Shown: positions 24,060 to 32,689, counted from the first letter of the stretch. The stretch: DNA of 40,549 nucleotides from Clostridia bacterium (GCA_009929615.1 SAAB01000030.1:1-40549); one strand, 5' to 3'. Program-made: numbers and translations. The notes: generated by a model from the letters alone, not told the origin.

Positions 24060-24322
24060 GTCGAAGCATTGTGATTGTTCCTTTCACCTTGTCGTGCTAA
24101 AATAACACTAAGAACAACCAGATGACAGAAAGTGCAGTGCTCCGTATCTTTCGACGATTCAGCATTGACAACGACTCGACACCTTTGCCAGCTGATGTTT
24201 CCTTTATACAATTCTCGTTTAAAAGTGCTTTTTGATAATTTTGAGGGTTCTGATGACGGCTCCCGACATCCCCTCCCGGAGCCAGCTTCCTGTCGATGGT
24301 TGTTTCGTCCGGTCTTTTTTGA
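24060..24322. other. 263-bp intergenic region, unassigned
   Basis: No gene I can support lies between the mutS2 terminator and trmL. It holds a GC-rich dyad (GGCTCC...GGAGCC, about 24259-24282) with a loop of CCCTCCC type, whose minus-strand version reads GGGAGGGG and is followed by a 16-codon frame (ATG 24269 to TAA 24219; MSGAVIRTLKIIKKHF). A second short minus-strand frame starting at ATG about 24169 would encode a membrane-like peptide ending WLFLVLF. Both are speculative. A structured RNA is also possible. Confidence 0.4.
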
Positions 24323-24826
24323 CTATTCTTTCCAGTGCAGCCGATGAAGTTCTCCCTCCATCTGCATCTGACGAAACGCCTGCTGCCTCAGTGCTTCATA
24401 CAGCACTACGGCAACTGAATTTGACAGATTCAGAGAACGTATATGTTCAAGCATCGGTATGCGCAGACAGAATTCTTCATATTCTACCAGAATCTCTTCC
24501 GGAATTCCCGCACTTTCCTTCCCGAACATAATATAGGCGTCTTCTTCAAACTTCACGTTGGAATACACATGTTTTGCCTTTGTTGTGGCCATGTAGAGCT
24601 TTCCCTGACACTCCGGATTCTTCTCCAGAAAGTCATCAAAGTTATCATAAACCGTCACATCCAGGTCTTTCCAGTAATCCATTCCTGCCCGACGAAGCTG
24701 CTTTTCATTAATCTTGAATCCTAAAGGTTCTATAAGATGCAGTCTTGTTCCGGTAGCCACACATGTTCGTCCGATATTTCCTGTGTTTGCCGGAATTTCC
24801 GGCTCTAATAGTACGATATTAAGCAA
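24323..24826 (-). CDS. trmL: tRNA (cytidine(34)-2'-O)-methyltransferase TrmL
   Basis: The 167-residue SPOUT methyltransferase matches TrmL/YibK: the start MLNIVLLEPEIPANTGNIGR, the SAM-knot motifs YIMFGKESAGIPEEIL and LNLSNSVAVVLYEALRQ. It methylates the 2'-O of the wobble nucleotide of specific leucine tRNAs. Length is typical for the stand-alone SPOUT domain. The next gene upstream in transcription, an aminotransferase, ends immediately before it with no gap. Confidence 0.92.
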   Translation of the reverse strand: MLNIVLLEPEIPANTGNIGRTCVATGTRLHLIEPLGFKINEKQLRRAGMDYWKDLDVTVYDNFDDFLEKNPECQGKLYMATTKAKHVYSNVKFEEDAYIMFGKESAGIPEEILVEYEEFCLRIPMLEHIRSLNLSNSVAVVLYEALRQQAFRQMQMEGELHRLHWKE

Positions 24827-26011
24827 TTAAACCAATCCTTTTTCTTTACGAATTTCTTCAACGAATCGTGCGATTCTATCTGTTGCCTGCTTTAATTCTT
24901 CCAGAGAATAGGCATAGGATATTCTTAAGAATCCTTCCCCACAGTCTCCAAAGGCTGTTCCTGGGACAACCGCTACTTTCTCCCGTTTTAAAAGTTCTGT
25001 AGCAAATTCTTCTGAGGTCATTCCCAGCTCTTTAATGCTTGGGAATACATAGAATGCCCCAAATGGCTCAAAGCACTCCAGCCCCATCTTTCGGAAAGTG
25101 TGTATCAGAAAACGACGACGCTGATTATAGGCCGTCCGCATCTCTTCCACATCCCGGTCACCATTTTTCAAGGCATCTACTGCTGCATACTGACTTGTTG
25201 TCGGTGCACACATAATAGCAAACTGGTGAATCTTCACCATCTGTGCCAGTATATTGTGAGGTGCACAGGCATAGCCCAGACGCCATCCTGTCATAGCATA
25301 GGCTTTGGAAAAGCCATTGATTAGTATGGTCCGCTCTTTCATTCCCGGAATTGCAGCGATACTCCGATGAGCTTCTCCATAGGTCAACTCACTGTAAATT
25401 TCATCTGTCATTACAAGAATATCTTTTTCTATACAAACCTTTGCGATGTCCTCTAAGTCCTGCTGTCTGAGGACTGCCCCTGTTGGATTATTCGGGAATG
25501 GCAGAATAAGTACCTTTGTTTTTGGCGTAATCGCCGCCAGAAGTTCTTCCTTTGTCAACCGGAATTCATTTTTTTCCTGAAGGTTAATAATGACCGGAAC
25601 ACCATATGCCAGGACGGTACATGGTTCATAGGAAACATAGCTTGGCTGAGGAATAATAACTTCTTCCCCCGGATTCAATACAGCTCTGAGTCCGATATCG
25701 ATAGCTTCTGAACCACCAACCGTTATCATAATCTCCTGGTCCGCATCATACTGTACATGACATTTTCGTTCCAGGTATTTACTTATCTCTGTTCTCAATT
25801 CTTTTAATCCGGAATTCGATGTATAAAAAGTCCGTCCACGCTCCAGAGAATAGATACCCTCTTCTCGAATATGCCATGGCGTATCAAAGTCCGGCTCACC
25901 TACACCCAGAGAGATAACTTCCGGGTCATTCATGTCTGCAACTATATCAAAAAACTTTCGTATGCCCGAAGGCCTTATGCCCACGGTCCGTTTTGCTAAT
26001 GGATTTCTCAA
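24827..26011 (-). CDS. PLP-dependent class I/II aminotransferase
   Basis: The 394-residue fold-type I aminotransferase shows the conserved Asn motif FPNNPTGAVL, the Asp motif MTDEIYSELTY and the Schiff-base lysine motif NGFSKAYAMTGWRLGYA near residue 235, with an Arg motif GFLRISYA near the C-terminus. The N-terminus RTVGIRPSGIRKFFD is typical of the aspartate/aromatic aminotransferase-like subgroup in Clostridia. Substrate cannot be fixed from sequence. It overlaps the Lrp-family regulator by 4 nt, so that regulator probably senses a related amino acid. Confidence 0.88.
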   Translation of the reverse strand: MRNPLAKRTVGIRPSGIRKFFDIVADMNDPEVISLGVGEPDFDTPWHIREEGIYSLERGRTFYTSNSGLKELRTEISKYLERKCHVQYDADQEIMITVGGSEAIDIGLRAVLNPGEEVIIPQPSYVSYEPCTVLAYGVPVIINLQEKNEFRLTKEELLAAITPKTKVLILPFPNNPTGAVLRQQDLEDIAKVCIEKDILVMTDEIYSELTYGEAHRSIAAIPGMKERTILINGFSKAYAMTGWRLGYACAPHNILAQMVKIHQFAIMCAPTTSQYAAVDALKNGDRDVEEMRTAYNQRRRFLIHTFRKMGLECFEPFGAFYVFPSIKELGMTSEEFATELLKREKVAVVPGTAFGDCGEGFLRISYAYSLEELKQATDRIARFVEEIRKEKGLV

Positions 26012-26499
26012 GGCGTAATCAGCATCCTTTCACGTGGACTCTGGGAAACGAATATCGTCCCATGTTCTTTATATTTTTTCAAAACAAAGTGTGTTGCTGT
26101 GCTAAGCACGGATTCTAATGGTGATAATTTATCTGAAACAAACATAGCTACTTCCTGCAATGTTTTTCCTTCAAGCATAACCATTAAGTCGAATCCCCCT
26201 GAAATCAGGTATACCGAGTTTACTTCGCTGAAATTATAGATTCTTTCAGCAATTTTATCAAAGCCCTGTCCACGCTGAGGTGTTACACGAACTTCAATCA
26301 TAGCGATAACCTTTTCGTTGCTTGTTTTATTCCAGTTAATTAATGTATGATAACCGCAGATAATCTTATCCTGCTCCATCTCATAGATGGCTCTGGATAC
26401 GTTTGTTTCTGTATCCCCTAAAAGAACGGCCAGGTCTTCAATGCTGACCTTGCTGTTTTTCTCCATAATTGTCAGGATTTTCTCTTTTAACTCATTCAT
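26008..26499 (-). CDS. Lrp/AsnC-family transcriptional regulator
   Basis: The 163-residue protein has an N-terminal winged helix (VSIEDLAVLLGDTETNVSRA) and a C-terminal RAM-type ligand/oligomer domain (VIAMIEVRVTPQRGQGFDKI, VYLISGGFDLMVMLEG). Overlap with the aminotransferase gene (4 nt) suggests it controls that operon in response to an amino acid. The C-terminus is slightly extended relative to classic Lrp. Three nt separate it from the AIR-synthase-like gene. Confidence 0.88.
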   Translation of the reverse strand: MNELKEKILTIMEKNSKVSIEDLAVLLGDTETNVSRAIYEMEQDKIICGYHTLINWNKTSNEKVIAMIEVRVTPQRGQGFDKIAERIYNFSEVNSVYLISGGFDLMVMLEGKTLQEVAMFVSDKLSPLESVLSTATHFVLKKYKEHGTIFVSQSPRERMLITP

Positions 26500-26502
26500 C
26501 TT

Positions 26503-27501
26503 TTATTCCTCCACACATTCTACCTTATACAGCTCGTCTGTTTTCGGTGGTTCTAAATAGCGGGTTTCTCCTTCATCATAGACAATAACTTTATCATTAT
26601 TATCCGTAAATTTTCCTACAACAGCACTGTGAATGCCAATTTTTTCCAGTTCCTTGACCAAATCATGCCCTCTGTCGCAGGCGATAAGCATTGACCCGCT
26701 GGAAATGAGCTGATAGGGATTCAAATCAAAAAATTCGCAAATCTCTACTGTTTCCTGTTTCAGTGGAACCTTTTTTAAATCAACCAAAAGTCCCACGCCT
26801 CCCGCGACTGCAACCTCCCAGAGTGCACCGAAGATGCCTCCTTCTGTCACATCGTGCATCGCAGATACCCCAAAATCTCTGGCTGCCAAACCTTCTTTAA
26901 CAACCGAAATATATTGAATAAAACCTTTCGCCCGGTCGATAAACTCCTGGCTGTAACGTTCTCTCAATTCCTTTTCCTTACTGGCGGCAATAATCGAAGT
27001 TCCCTCAAGACCTATCCACTTTGTCACCACGATATCCTGGCCCGGCTGTGCTCCCTTTGTGGAAACAACAGCAGCTTTCTTCGCCTTTCCCACACCGGTT
27101 ACCGTTACCACTGGCTGATTCACTACCCCGGTCACCTCCGTGTGACCTCCGATAATCTCGATATTTAACGACTCACAGGCTGCTCCCATCTCTTTCATCA
27201 GAGACTTCAAGTCAGCCTCCTCCGCACTCTGCGGCAACAGTATCGTCAGAAGAACGCCTACCGGTTCAGCCCCTGCGGATGCCAGGTCATTGGCCGTCAC
27301 ATGAATGGCCAGTGTCCCTATATCAGAAACAGCTCCCGTAATCGGGTCGGTTGAAAGCACAAGAACTTCATCCGGCTCTAAGGCAACTGCTGCACAGTCT
27401 TCGCCTACTCCCGGGTGAATCATTACTTCATCTCTTTTTAATTTTATCTGTTTGAACACCGACCGTTTTAAAACGTTTTCGGGAACTTTTCCAATTTTCA
27501 T
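26503..27501 (-). CDS. AIR synthase-like (HypE/PurM superfamily) protein
   Basis: The 332-residue protein has the PurM/HypE fold: MKIGKVPENVLKRSVF, GVGEDCAAVAL, VLSTDPITGAVSDIG with the metal/ATP-binding Asp residues, ASAGAEPVGVLLTILLP, and IIGGHTEVTGVV. Members bind ATP and phosphorylate or activate small substrates (HypE makes the cyanide ligand of hydrogenases; ThiL phosphorylates thiamine monophosphate). It lacks the C-terminal Cys of HypE (it ends KVECVEE with an internal Cys), and no hydrogenase genes are near, so a different, unknown substrate is likely. Preceded by a 30-aa membrane-peptide gene. Confidence 0.75.
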   Translation of the reverse strand: MKIGKVPENVLKRSVFKQIKLKRDEVMIHPGVGEDCAAVALEPDEVLVLSTDPITGAVSDIGTLAIHVTANDLASAGAEPVGVLLTILLPQSAEEADLKSLMKEMGAACESLNIEIIGGHTEVTGVVNQPVVTVTGVGKAKKAAVVSTKGAQPGQDIVVTKWIGLEGTSIIAASKEKELRERYSQEFIDRAKGFIQYISVVKEGLAARDFGVSAMHDVTEGGIFGALWEVAVAGGVGLLVDLKKVPLKQETVEICEFFDLNPYQLISSGSMLIACDRGHDLVKELEKIGIHSAVVGKFTDNNDKVIVYDEGETRYLEPPKTDELYKVECVEE

Positions 27502-27513
27502 TTTAAGAACTCC

Positions 27514-27606
27514 TTATAAAAATGAAACAACAATGCCAGCAATCATAGCTACGACAAGAACGATAATAATAATTCTTGAAATCAATTTCTTAGTTTTATA
27601 ATTCAT
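27514..27606 (-). CDS. 30-aa single-pass membrane peptide
   Basis: The short ORF encodes MNYKTKKLISRIIIIVLVVA then MIAGIVVSFL: a basic N-terminus and one helix. AGGAG lies 8 nt before the ATG, and its stop (TAAGGAG) contains the Shine-Dalgarno of the following AIR-synthase-like gene. The context and clean signals support a real small protein; function unknown. Confidence 0.6.
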   Translation of the reverse strand: MNYKTKKLISRIIIIVLVVAMIAGIVVSFL

Positions 27607-27639
27607 CTATACCACTCCTATTTTCTACCAGAACGTCTT

Positions 27640-28365
27640 CTATCGGCGGCGTCTGTATTCCATCCGTCCATATTGAAGCATTATTTTATCAATAAGGCGT
27701 GAAGCTTCACTTCGCGTCAATGTTTCCAAATTGCTGTTAATCTCTATTTTATGATATTTTCTCAATTCCATCAAGTATTCTTTCTGACGTTTTGTAGCAG
27801 GTTGTACTTTTTTCTGCCGCCACTGCAACGGGGCAGCCTCAAAAAGCTCTGCATATTCCTCTGAAAAATAGTGTTTTAATGTCTGATAAAGCTTGGCTGT
27901 TGCCAAGGCATCATGGTACGCCCGATGGGCTGATGCATTGACAATCCCATAGTATTCACACAGATTCCCCAGACTTTTTGAAGGAAGGTCCGCCAACACA
28001 GTTCTGGCTATTTTCAGCGTATCCAGCCCTTCTTTATTAAAATCCATATAATATTTTTTCGCATATCGCCAAGTAAAACGATAATCAAACATCAGATTAT
28101 GCCCTATCACCGGATATTCCTCACAAAACTCAAGGAAATCATAAATTATCCGGTCTGTCGGACCTGCATCCGCTACCATTGCATTACTGATTCCGGTTAG
28201 CCCTTCCACCAGTGATGATATGGGTTCATCCGGTTTTATAAATCTGGAAAAACGTCCGACAACCTTACCTTCCACAACCTTAACAGCACCTATTTCAATA
28301 ATTTCGTCCTTTTCCGGCGAAAGGCCTGTCGTTTCCAGGTCAAAACACACATATGAGGTTACCAT
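27640..28365 (-). CDS. DEDDh 3'-5' exonuclease (DnaQ-like) with C-terminal extension
   Basis: The 241-residue protein has the exonuclease motifs Exo I (YVCFDLETTGLSPEKDEIIE), Exo II (YPVIGHNLMFDYRFT) and Exo III (SAHRAYHDALATAKLYQTLK; H-x4-D). It is like the proofreading domain of PolC/DnaQ but stands alone. About 65 C-terminal residues (RQKEYLMELRKYHKIEI ... LTRSEASRLIDKIM) form a small helical motif that I recall as a DUF3072-like helper region. The start codon overlaps the stop codon of nth by one base, so the two are co-transcribed repair/maintenance genes. Confidence 0.85.
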   Translation of the reverse strand: MVTSYVCFDLETTGLSPEKDEIIEIGAVKVVEGKVVGRFSRFIKPDEPISSLVEGLTGISNAMVADAGPTDRIIYDFLEFCEEYPVIGHNLMFDYRFTWRYAKKYYMDFNKEGLDTLKIARTVLADLPSKSLGNLCEYYGIVNASAHRAYHDALATAKLYQTLKHYFSEEYAELFEAAPLQWRQKKVQPATKRQKEYLMELRKYHKIEINSNLETLTRSEASRLIDKIMLQYGRMEYRRRR

Positions 28366-29006
28366 TATTTCACCTCACTGGAAGGACAGTACTCTCTTAA
28401 AAAACACTCCTCACACTTTGGCCGGCGTGCTATGCATATCTGACGTCCCAATGTGATAATCTGAATATTATACATAATCCAATGGTCCTTCGGAAGCACC
28501 TTCATCAGGGCATATTCCACCTTCTCCGGCTCCGTTTCCTTCGTGAATCCCAACTTGTTCGAAATACGTTTCACATGGGTATCTACAACGATACTTGGCT
28601 CATTATAAATGTTTCCACGAATGACATTTGCTGTCTTACGCCCAACACCCGCTAATGATGTCAGGGCCTCTAAATCCGACGGCACCTCACCACCATACTC
28701 CTGAACAATCTTTCTTGAACTCAGAATGATATTTCTTGCTTTATTCTTATAAAATCCAACAGAATGGATATATTCTTCAACTTCTGCCACATCTGCTTCC
28801 GCCAGTGCCTGGGCATCCGGATATCTTTCAAAAAGTGGACCCGTTACAATGTTTACCCGGGCATCCGTGCATTGCGCACTTAAAATAACTGCAACCAGCA
28901 GCTGCCAGGGATTTTCATGGTTCAGATAACAAATCATTTCTGTGCCATAATGTTCATCCAACAGTTCCAGTATCTTTTTAACTCTCTCTTTCTTCGTCAA
29001 TTTCAT
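28365..29006 (-). CDS. nth: Endonuclease III (DNA glycosylase/AP lyase)
   Basis: The 213-residue protein has the helix-hairpin-helix LAGVGRKTANVIRGN with the catalytic region VVDTHVKRISNKLG (the Asp) and the catalytic Lys in the preceding segment (LSAQCTDARVNIVT contains the QCTD motif). The C-terminus has the [4Fe-4S] motif CIARRPKCEECFLREYC. It removes oxidised pyrimidines in base excision repair. Full length. Its start lies inside the end of the upstream radical SAM gene (29-nt overlap). Confidence 0.95.
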   Translation of the reverse strand: MKLTKKERVKKILELLDEHYGTEMICYLNHENPWQLLVAVILSAQCTDARVNIVTGPLFERYPDAQALAEADVAEVEEYIHSVGFYKNKARNIILSSRKIVQEYGGEVPSDLEALTSLAGVGRKTANVIRGNIYNEPSIVVDTHVKRISNKLGFTKETEPEKVEYALMKVLPKDHWIMYNIQIITLGRQICIARRPKCEECFLREYCPSSEVK

Positions 29007-30744
29007 CTATTGTCACCTCTATCGTCTGGCTTCGCCAGGTCAGTGGGTCTCTATGCAGATAATCAAACCACAGATAGACAGATTTTCTACTTCCTGCTTC
29101 TCCCCTGATTATCGCTGGAATGTCCACATTAAAATGCTCCACATGGGTCATTCTCTGTATTTGCTTTGTTGTATATGCTTCATAGCCTTCAAAATATTTT
29201 CCCCGGCTCTCATCTTTTCTGAAGAATTCCACATAGGCCGATTTATACATATCCTGACTGGCTGCCCATTCCGGACGGCTTTTCACATTTTCTCTCAGAT
29301 ATAAATCATAGGTTAAAAGCTGTCGGAAAACGCTTTGATTTTCCTGATTTAAATATTGACCGGCAAAATCAAGAAATATCTTATAACGGCTCATTCTCGA
29401 ATGACTGATTTCTTTCAGCCCTTCTTTTTCATAATAATCTGCCAATGCTTCATACATATCAAAAGCAGATGAAAAGTACTTCTCCAGCCACTCAAGACTA
29501 TTCTCAAACTGGCGGCTGTTATAATAAACCTCTACCATATCTTCCACCGCTTTTAAGGCCAATATATCTTCATAAGAAAGCCAGTTTGTTGCCAAAACCT
29601 CATAGGGCGGCTCCGGCCGATAAATCAAGCCATATTCCTCAGCCATTTCTCTCATATAAGAACCCTTTAAAACTTTTAAAAATCCAAGCTGAAACTGCTC
29701 CGGCTTCAAATCATAGACATCATTAAAGGACTGCTTAAACCGTTCCAGACCTTCAAAGGGTAAGCCTGCAATTAAGTCCAGGTGCTGATGAATATTTTTG
29801 CTCTGATGGATTCTCCGGACAATTTCTGACAACTTTTCAAAAGAAACATGGCGTCTTATGGCCTTCAGCGTTTCCGGATTGGTGGATTGTACACCGATTT
29901 CCAATTGAATAAGACCGGGACGAAGCCCGGCCATAAATACGAGTTCTTCCTCTGTCAGCAAATCTGCTGTAATCTCAAAATGAAAATTTGTTTTTCCCCG
30001 GTCGTGTTCTTTAATATAATGGAGAATCTCCATCGAATGTTCTCTGCGGCAGTTAAAAGTCCTATCCACAAATTTCACCTGTGGAATTCCCCAGTCGATA
30101 AACTGCTGCAGTTCTTCCTTCACCAGTTCTGTATCTCTGAACCGAACCTGTTTTTCTACCGATGACAGGCAATAACTGCACTGGAAAGGACAGCCCCGGC
30201 TCGTCTCATAATAAATAATTTTATTCTCAAAATCTTCCGGACGTGTATAGACAAAGTTTAAAAGGCTCATATCTACAAAGTCTCTGGGCGGGTGAATATC
30301 CACTGTTCCATCAGAATGTCTATGACCGATTCCATCAATGGCTTCGGCATCCGTAGTGTTGTTCCAACAGGCCATCAAATCCCCGAAAGTGCTCTCACCT
30401 TCACCATACATGATGCCATCAACAAAGGACCACTTTTCAAGCCGTTCTTTAACATCAAAGGATACTTCCGGTCCACCCAGCCATATCTGTATTCCCGGAG
30501 CTACCATCTTCAGCCACTCTGCCACCTGTTCAATCATCTGAATGTTCCATATATAGCAGGAAAAACAGACGATATCTGCCTGTTTTTTATACAAGCTCTG
30601 CAGAATATCTTCCGGATACTGATTAATGGAATACTCCATCAGCTCAACCTGGGATTCCCACTTGCCACAATTGGCTTTTAAACTATAAACTGCCAGATTC
30701 GAATGTATATATTTTGCATTTACTGCAACTAATAGTATTTTCAT
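28978..30744 (-). CDS. B12-binding radical SAM protein (DUF4080 type)
   Basis: The 588-residue protein has an N-terminal B12-binding-like Rossmann domain (MKILLVAVNAKYIHSNLAVY, IQIWLGGPEVSFD), a radical SAM core with CX3CX2C in RGCPFQCSYCLSS near residue 186, and a C-terminal DUF4080-like helical domain (YLNQENQSVFRQLLTYDLYL). Such proteins use a 5'-deoxyadenosyl radical, sometimes with cobalamin, and are often assigned to methylation or tRNA/peptide modification; the substrate here is unknown. The end overlaps nth by 29 nt. It is divergent from another radical SAM gene across a 143-bp promoter region. Confidence 0.85.
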   Translation of the reverse strand: MKILLVAVNAKYIHSNLAVYSLKANCGKWESQVELMEYSINQYPEDILQSLYKKQADIVCFSCYIWNIQMIEQVAEWLKMVAPGIQIWLGGPEVSFDVKERLEKWSFVDGIMYGEGESTFGDLMACWNNTTDAEAIDGIGHRHSDGTVDIHPPRDFVDMSLLNFVYTRPEDFENKIIYYETSRGCPFQCSYCLSSVEKQVRFRDTELVKEELQQFIDWGIPQVKFVDRTFNCRREHSMEILHYIKEHDRGKTNFHFEITADLLTEEELVFMAGLRPGLIQLEIGVQSTNPETLKAIRRHVSFEKLSEIVRRIHQSKNIHQHLDLIAGLPFEGLERFKQSFNDVYDLKPEQFQLGFLKVLKGSYMREMAEEYGLIYRPEPPYEVLATNWLSYEDILALKAVEDMVEVYYNSRQFENSLEWLEKYFSSAFDMYEALADYYEKEGLKEISHSRMSRYKIFLDFAGQYLNQENQSVFRQLLTYDLYLRENVKSRPEWAASQDMYKSAYVEFFRKDESRGKYFEGYEAYTTKQIQRMTHVEHFNVDIPAIIRGEAGSRKSVYLWFDYLHRDPLTWRSQTIEVTIDEIDEERES

Positions 30745-30799
30745 TATTTCTCCTCAAAATCCTTTATGTACACTTTACTATAATCTTTTAAATAGTCAA

Positions 30800-30828
30800 T
30801 AGTCAAACCAAAGAAAGTATGATATACT
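30800..30828 (+). promoter_or_regulatory. Promoter of the plus-strand radical SAM gene
   Basis: TAGTCA (30800-30805) and TATACT (30823-30828) with a 17-nt spacer; the mRNA would start near 30835 and carry the palindrome at 30852-30870 in its leader. Confidence 0.6.
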
Positions 30829-30851
30829 ATTACGAAAAATAACTAGCATGC

Positions 30852-30870
30852 GAACTATTTCAAATAGTTC
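30852..30870. promoter_or_regulatory. 19-bp operator-like palindrome
   Basis: A perfect dyad, GAACTATTT-C-AAATAGTTC, lies just downstream of the promoter and 18 nt before the radical SAM start codon. TAGCATGC, which also occurs in the crotonase promoter, is a few bases upstream (30844-30851). Confidence 0.6.
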
Positions 30871-30887
30871 CGAAAGGAGTTTATATT

Positions 30888-31760
30888 ATGCGATACGAGG
30901 GAATTGTTTACCGTCCCCCAAGTGAAGCCCGCAGCCTGATTCTCCAGCTGACTATCGGATGCGCTCGAAACGAATGTACTTTCTGTAATATGTATAAAGA
31001 TAAAAAATTCCGCATCCGTGATTTAGAAGAAGTGGTCGAAGATATGAAAACAGCCAAACAGTATTATATGTTTGACATTGAACGTGTATTTCTGGCTGAT
31101 GGAGATGCTTTAATTGTAAAAACACGGGATTTACTCTATATTATTGACCGGATTCACCAGATTTTACCTACTGTAAAACGCATTACCGCTTACGGTGCGC
31201 CAAAGGATATTCTTGCTAAAACCCCGGAAGAATTAAAAACCCTTCATGATGCCGGCCTGGATATGGTTTACATGGGAGCAGAATCCGGTTCGGATACGGT
31301 TTTAAAAGCGGTTAAGAAGAATGCTACTCAGGCCGAAATCATCACGGCCGGTCAGAAGCTGAAAGCCGCTGGGCTTAAATCCTCTATTACACTGATTTCC
31401 GGTCTCGGAGGCATTGAGAATCTGGAAGAACATGCCATTGAATCCGCAAAGGTTATCTCAGCTATCAAACCGGAATTTGCAAGTTTGCTGACCCTTCTGA
31501 TTGAGCCCGGCACACCGCTTCACGAGCAGTGGAAAGCGGGACAATTCCATCCACTGGAAGGTCCGGATGCCATCTTTAAGGAGATGACCCTTTTCCTTCA
31601 GAATATCGATAGCGAAGGTACCGTATTCCGTGCAAATCACGCATCCAACTACATTCCTCTTGGAGGCACCTTTAACCGGGATATTCCAGCTCTATTGGCA
31701 CAGATTGAAAGTGCTGTAGCAAACCGAACATTCCGTCCGGATACTTTCCGGCAATTATAA
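30888..31760 (+). CDS. Radical SAM protein with CX4CX2C cluster motif
   Basis: The 290-residue protein is a compact radical SAM enzyme. Its cluster motif is CARNECTFC, that is C-x4-C-x2-C rather than the usual C-x3-C-x2-C, followed by NMYKDKKFRIRDLEEV. Other conserved parts are VFLADGDALIV, YMGAESGSDTVLKAVKKN and LISGLGG. This variant is typical of a clostridial Fe-S oxidoreductase family (COG1032-like), whose function is unknown. The Shine-Dalgarno GAAAGGAG lies 8 nt from the ATG. It has its own promoter and palindromic operator. Confidence 0.85.
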   Translation: MRYEGIVYRPPSEARSLILQLTIGCARNECTFCNMYKDKKFRIRDLEEVVEDMKTAKQYYMFDIERVFLADGDALIVKTRDLLYIIDRIHQILPTVKRITAYGAPKDILAKTPEELKTLHDAGLDMVYMGAESGSDTVLKAVKKNATQAEIITAGQKLKAAGLKSSITLISGLGGIENLEEHAIESAKVISAIKPEFASLLTLLIEPGTPLHEQWKAGQFHPLEGPDAIFKEMTLFLQNIDSEGTVFRANHASNYIPLGGTFNRDIPALLAQIESAVANRTFRPDTFRQL

Positions 31761-31815
31761 AAAAACTGCTGTTTGCAGAAAGTCTTTTTACAGCTTTCCG
31801 CAAACAGCAGTTTTC
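31761..31815. terminator. Bidirectional terminator
   Basis: Long stem with arms AAACTGCTGTTTGC and GCAAACAGCAGTTT, and poly-A/poly-T tracts on both sides, lying between the convergent radical SAM and DUF134-NifX genes. Confidence 0.85.
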
Positions 31816-31822
31816 TATTATC

Positions 31823-32572
31823 CTAATGACATTTATGATGTTCGCCACCACAATTATGGCCCTCTCCGTGTCCCTCACCATGATGCTGGCACTCAACATC
31901 CGGGTCATAAACCAGATTGCCTTTAATATAAGATGCCACCTGAGCATCTGCATCTCCACAGGCACCGCCAAACAGCTGGATTCCTGCAGCCGCCAGGGCA
32001 TTCCTTGCGCCCCCGCCGATGCCTCCGCAAATCAAGACACTGACGCCCTGATTTTCAAGAAAACCGCCCAGAGCACCATGGCCCTGACCATTTGTATCTA
32101 CAATCTCACTGGAAATAACTTTTCCATCTTCAATTTCATAAATCTTGAACTGTTCTGTATGTCCAAAATGCTGAAATACCTGTCCATTTTCATACGTTAC
32201 TGCTACTTTCATTTTATTTTCCCCTTTCTTTTCACAAGGTTTCGAATGACAAAATTCATCTGCGCTTTTCCTGCATCCGGACTGGCACAATCTGTAATTC
32301 CCACCCTCTATACGAAGAGTCGAGCCTTCCACAAGAAAACGTGCCGTTTTGCGACGTGCTTCTGTGTACAAAGCCTGTATTGTTGCCCTGGAACCATTCA
32401 TCTGCCGGGCACATTCTTCCTGAGACATACCCATATAATCGATAAGACGTAGTGTTTCATACTCTTCTACTGTAAGCAGAATCCCATTCTCTACATCATT
32501 GCCACCATAAAATTCGCGGCATCCGGGCATTCTGCACACCCTTCGACATTTAACCGGTCTTCCCACAGGCAT
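31823..32572 (-). CDS. DUF134 helix-turn-helix protein fused to a NifX/dinitrogenase-cofactor domain
   Basis: The 249-residue protein has an N-terminal DUF134-type HTH region (MPVGRPVKCRRVCRMPGCRE, YETLRLIDYMGMSQEECARQ) with several Cys, then a Cys-rich linker (CQSGCRKSADEFCHSKPC), then a dinitrogenase iron-molybdenum cofactor-binding domain (MKVAVTYENGQVFQHFGHTE, VLICGGIGGGARNAL), and a His-rich tail ending HNCGGEHHKCH that likely binds metal. I set the start at 32572 because GAGAGGAGAG precedes it; earlier in-frame Met codons fall in a terminator. An internal start at MKVAVTYENG has AAAGGGG upstream, so the C-terminal domain may also be made alone. Probably a metal-sensing or Fe-S related regulator. 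Confidence 0.8.
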   Translation of the reverse strand: MPVGRPVKCRRVCRMPGCREFYGGNDVENGILLTVEEYETLRLIDYMGMSQEECARQMNGSRATIQALYTEARRKTARFLVEGSTLRIEGGNYRLCQSGCRKSADEFCHSKPCEKKGENKMKVAVTYENGQVFQHFGHTEQFKIYEIEDGKVISSEIVDTNGQGHGALGGFLENQGVSVLICGGIGGGARNALAAAGIQLFGGACGDADAQVASYIKGNLVYDPDVECQHHGEGHGEGHNCGGEHHKCH

Positions 32573-32636
32573 CTCTCCTCTCTTTTTTTCTATCCTACCA
32601 TCATTATTGGCATATGTCAATAACTCTTTATGCCAT

Positions 32637-32668
32637 AAAAATGCTGCAAGGTTTATCGCCCTGCAGCA
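32637..32668 (-). terminator. epsC terminator
   Basis: TGCTGCA...TGCAGCA stem with a 13-nt loop, then TTTTTA on the minus strand, just after the epsC stop codon. Confidence 0.8.
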
Positions 32669-32689
32669 CAATCTTTTTATATTCAGTTT

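Noticed and set aside
31826-32452. 208-codon plus-strand frame
   Set aside because: Antisense to the DUF134-NifX gene, which has clear domains; no supporting start signal.
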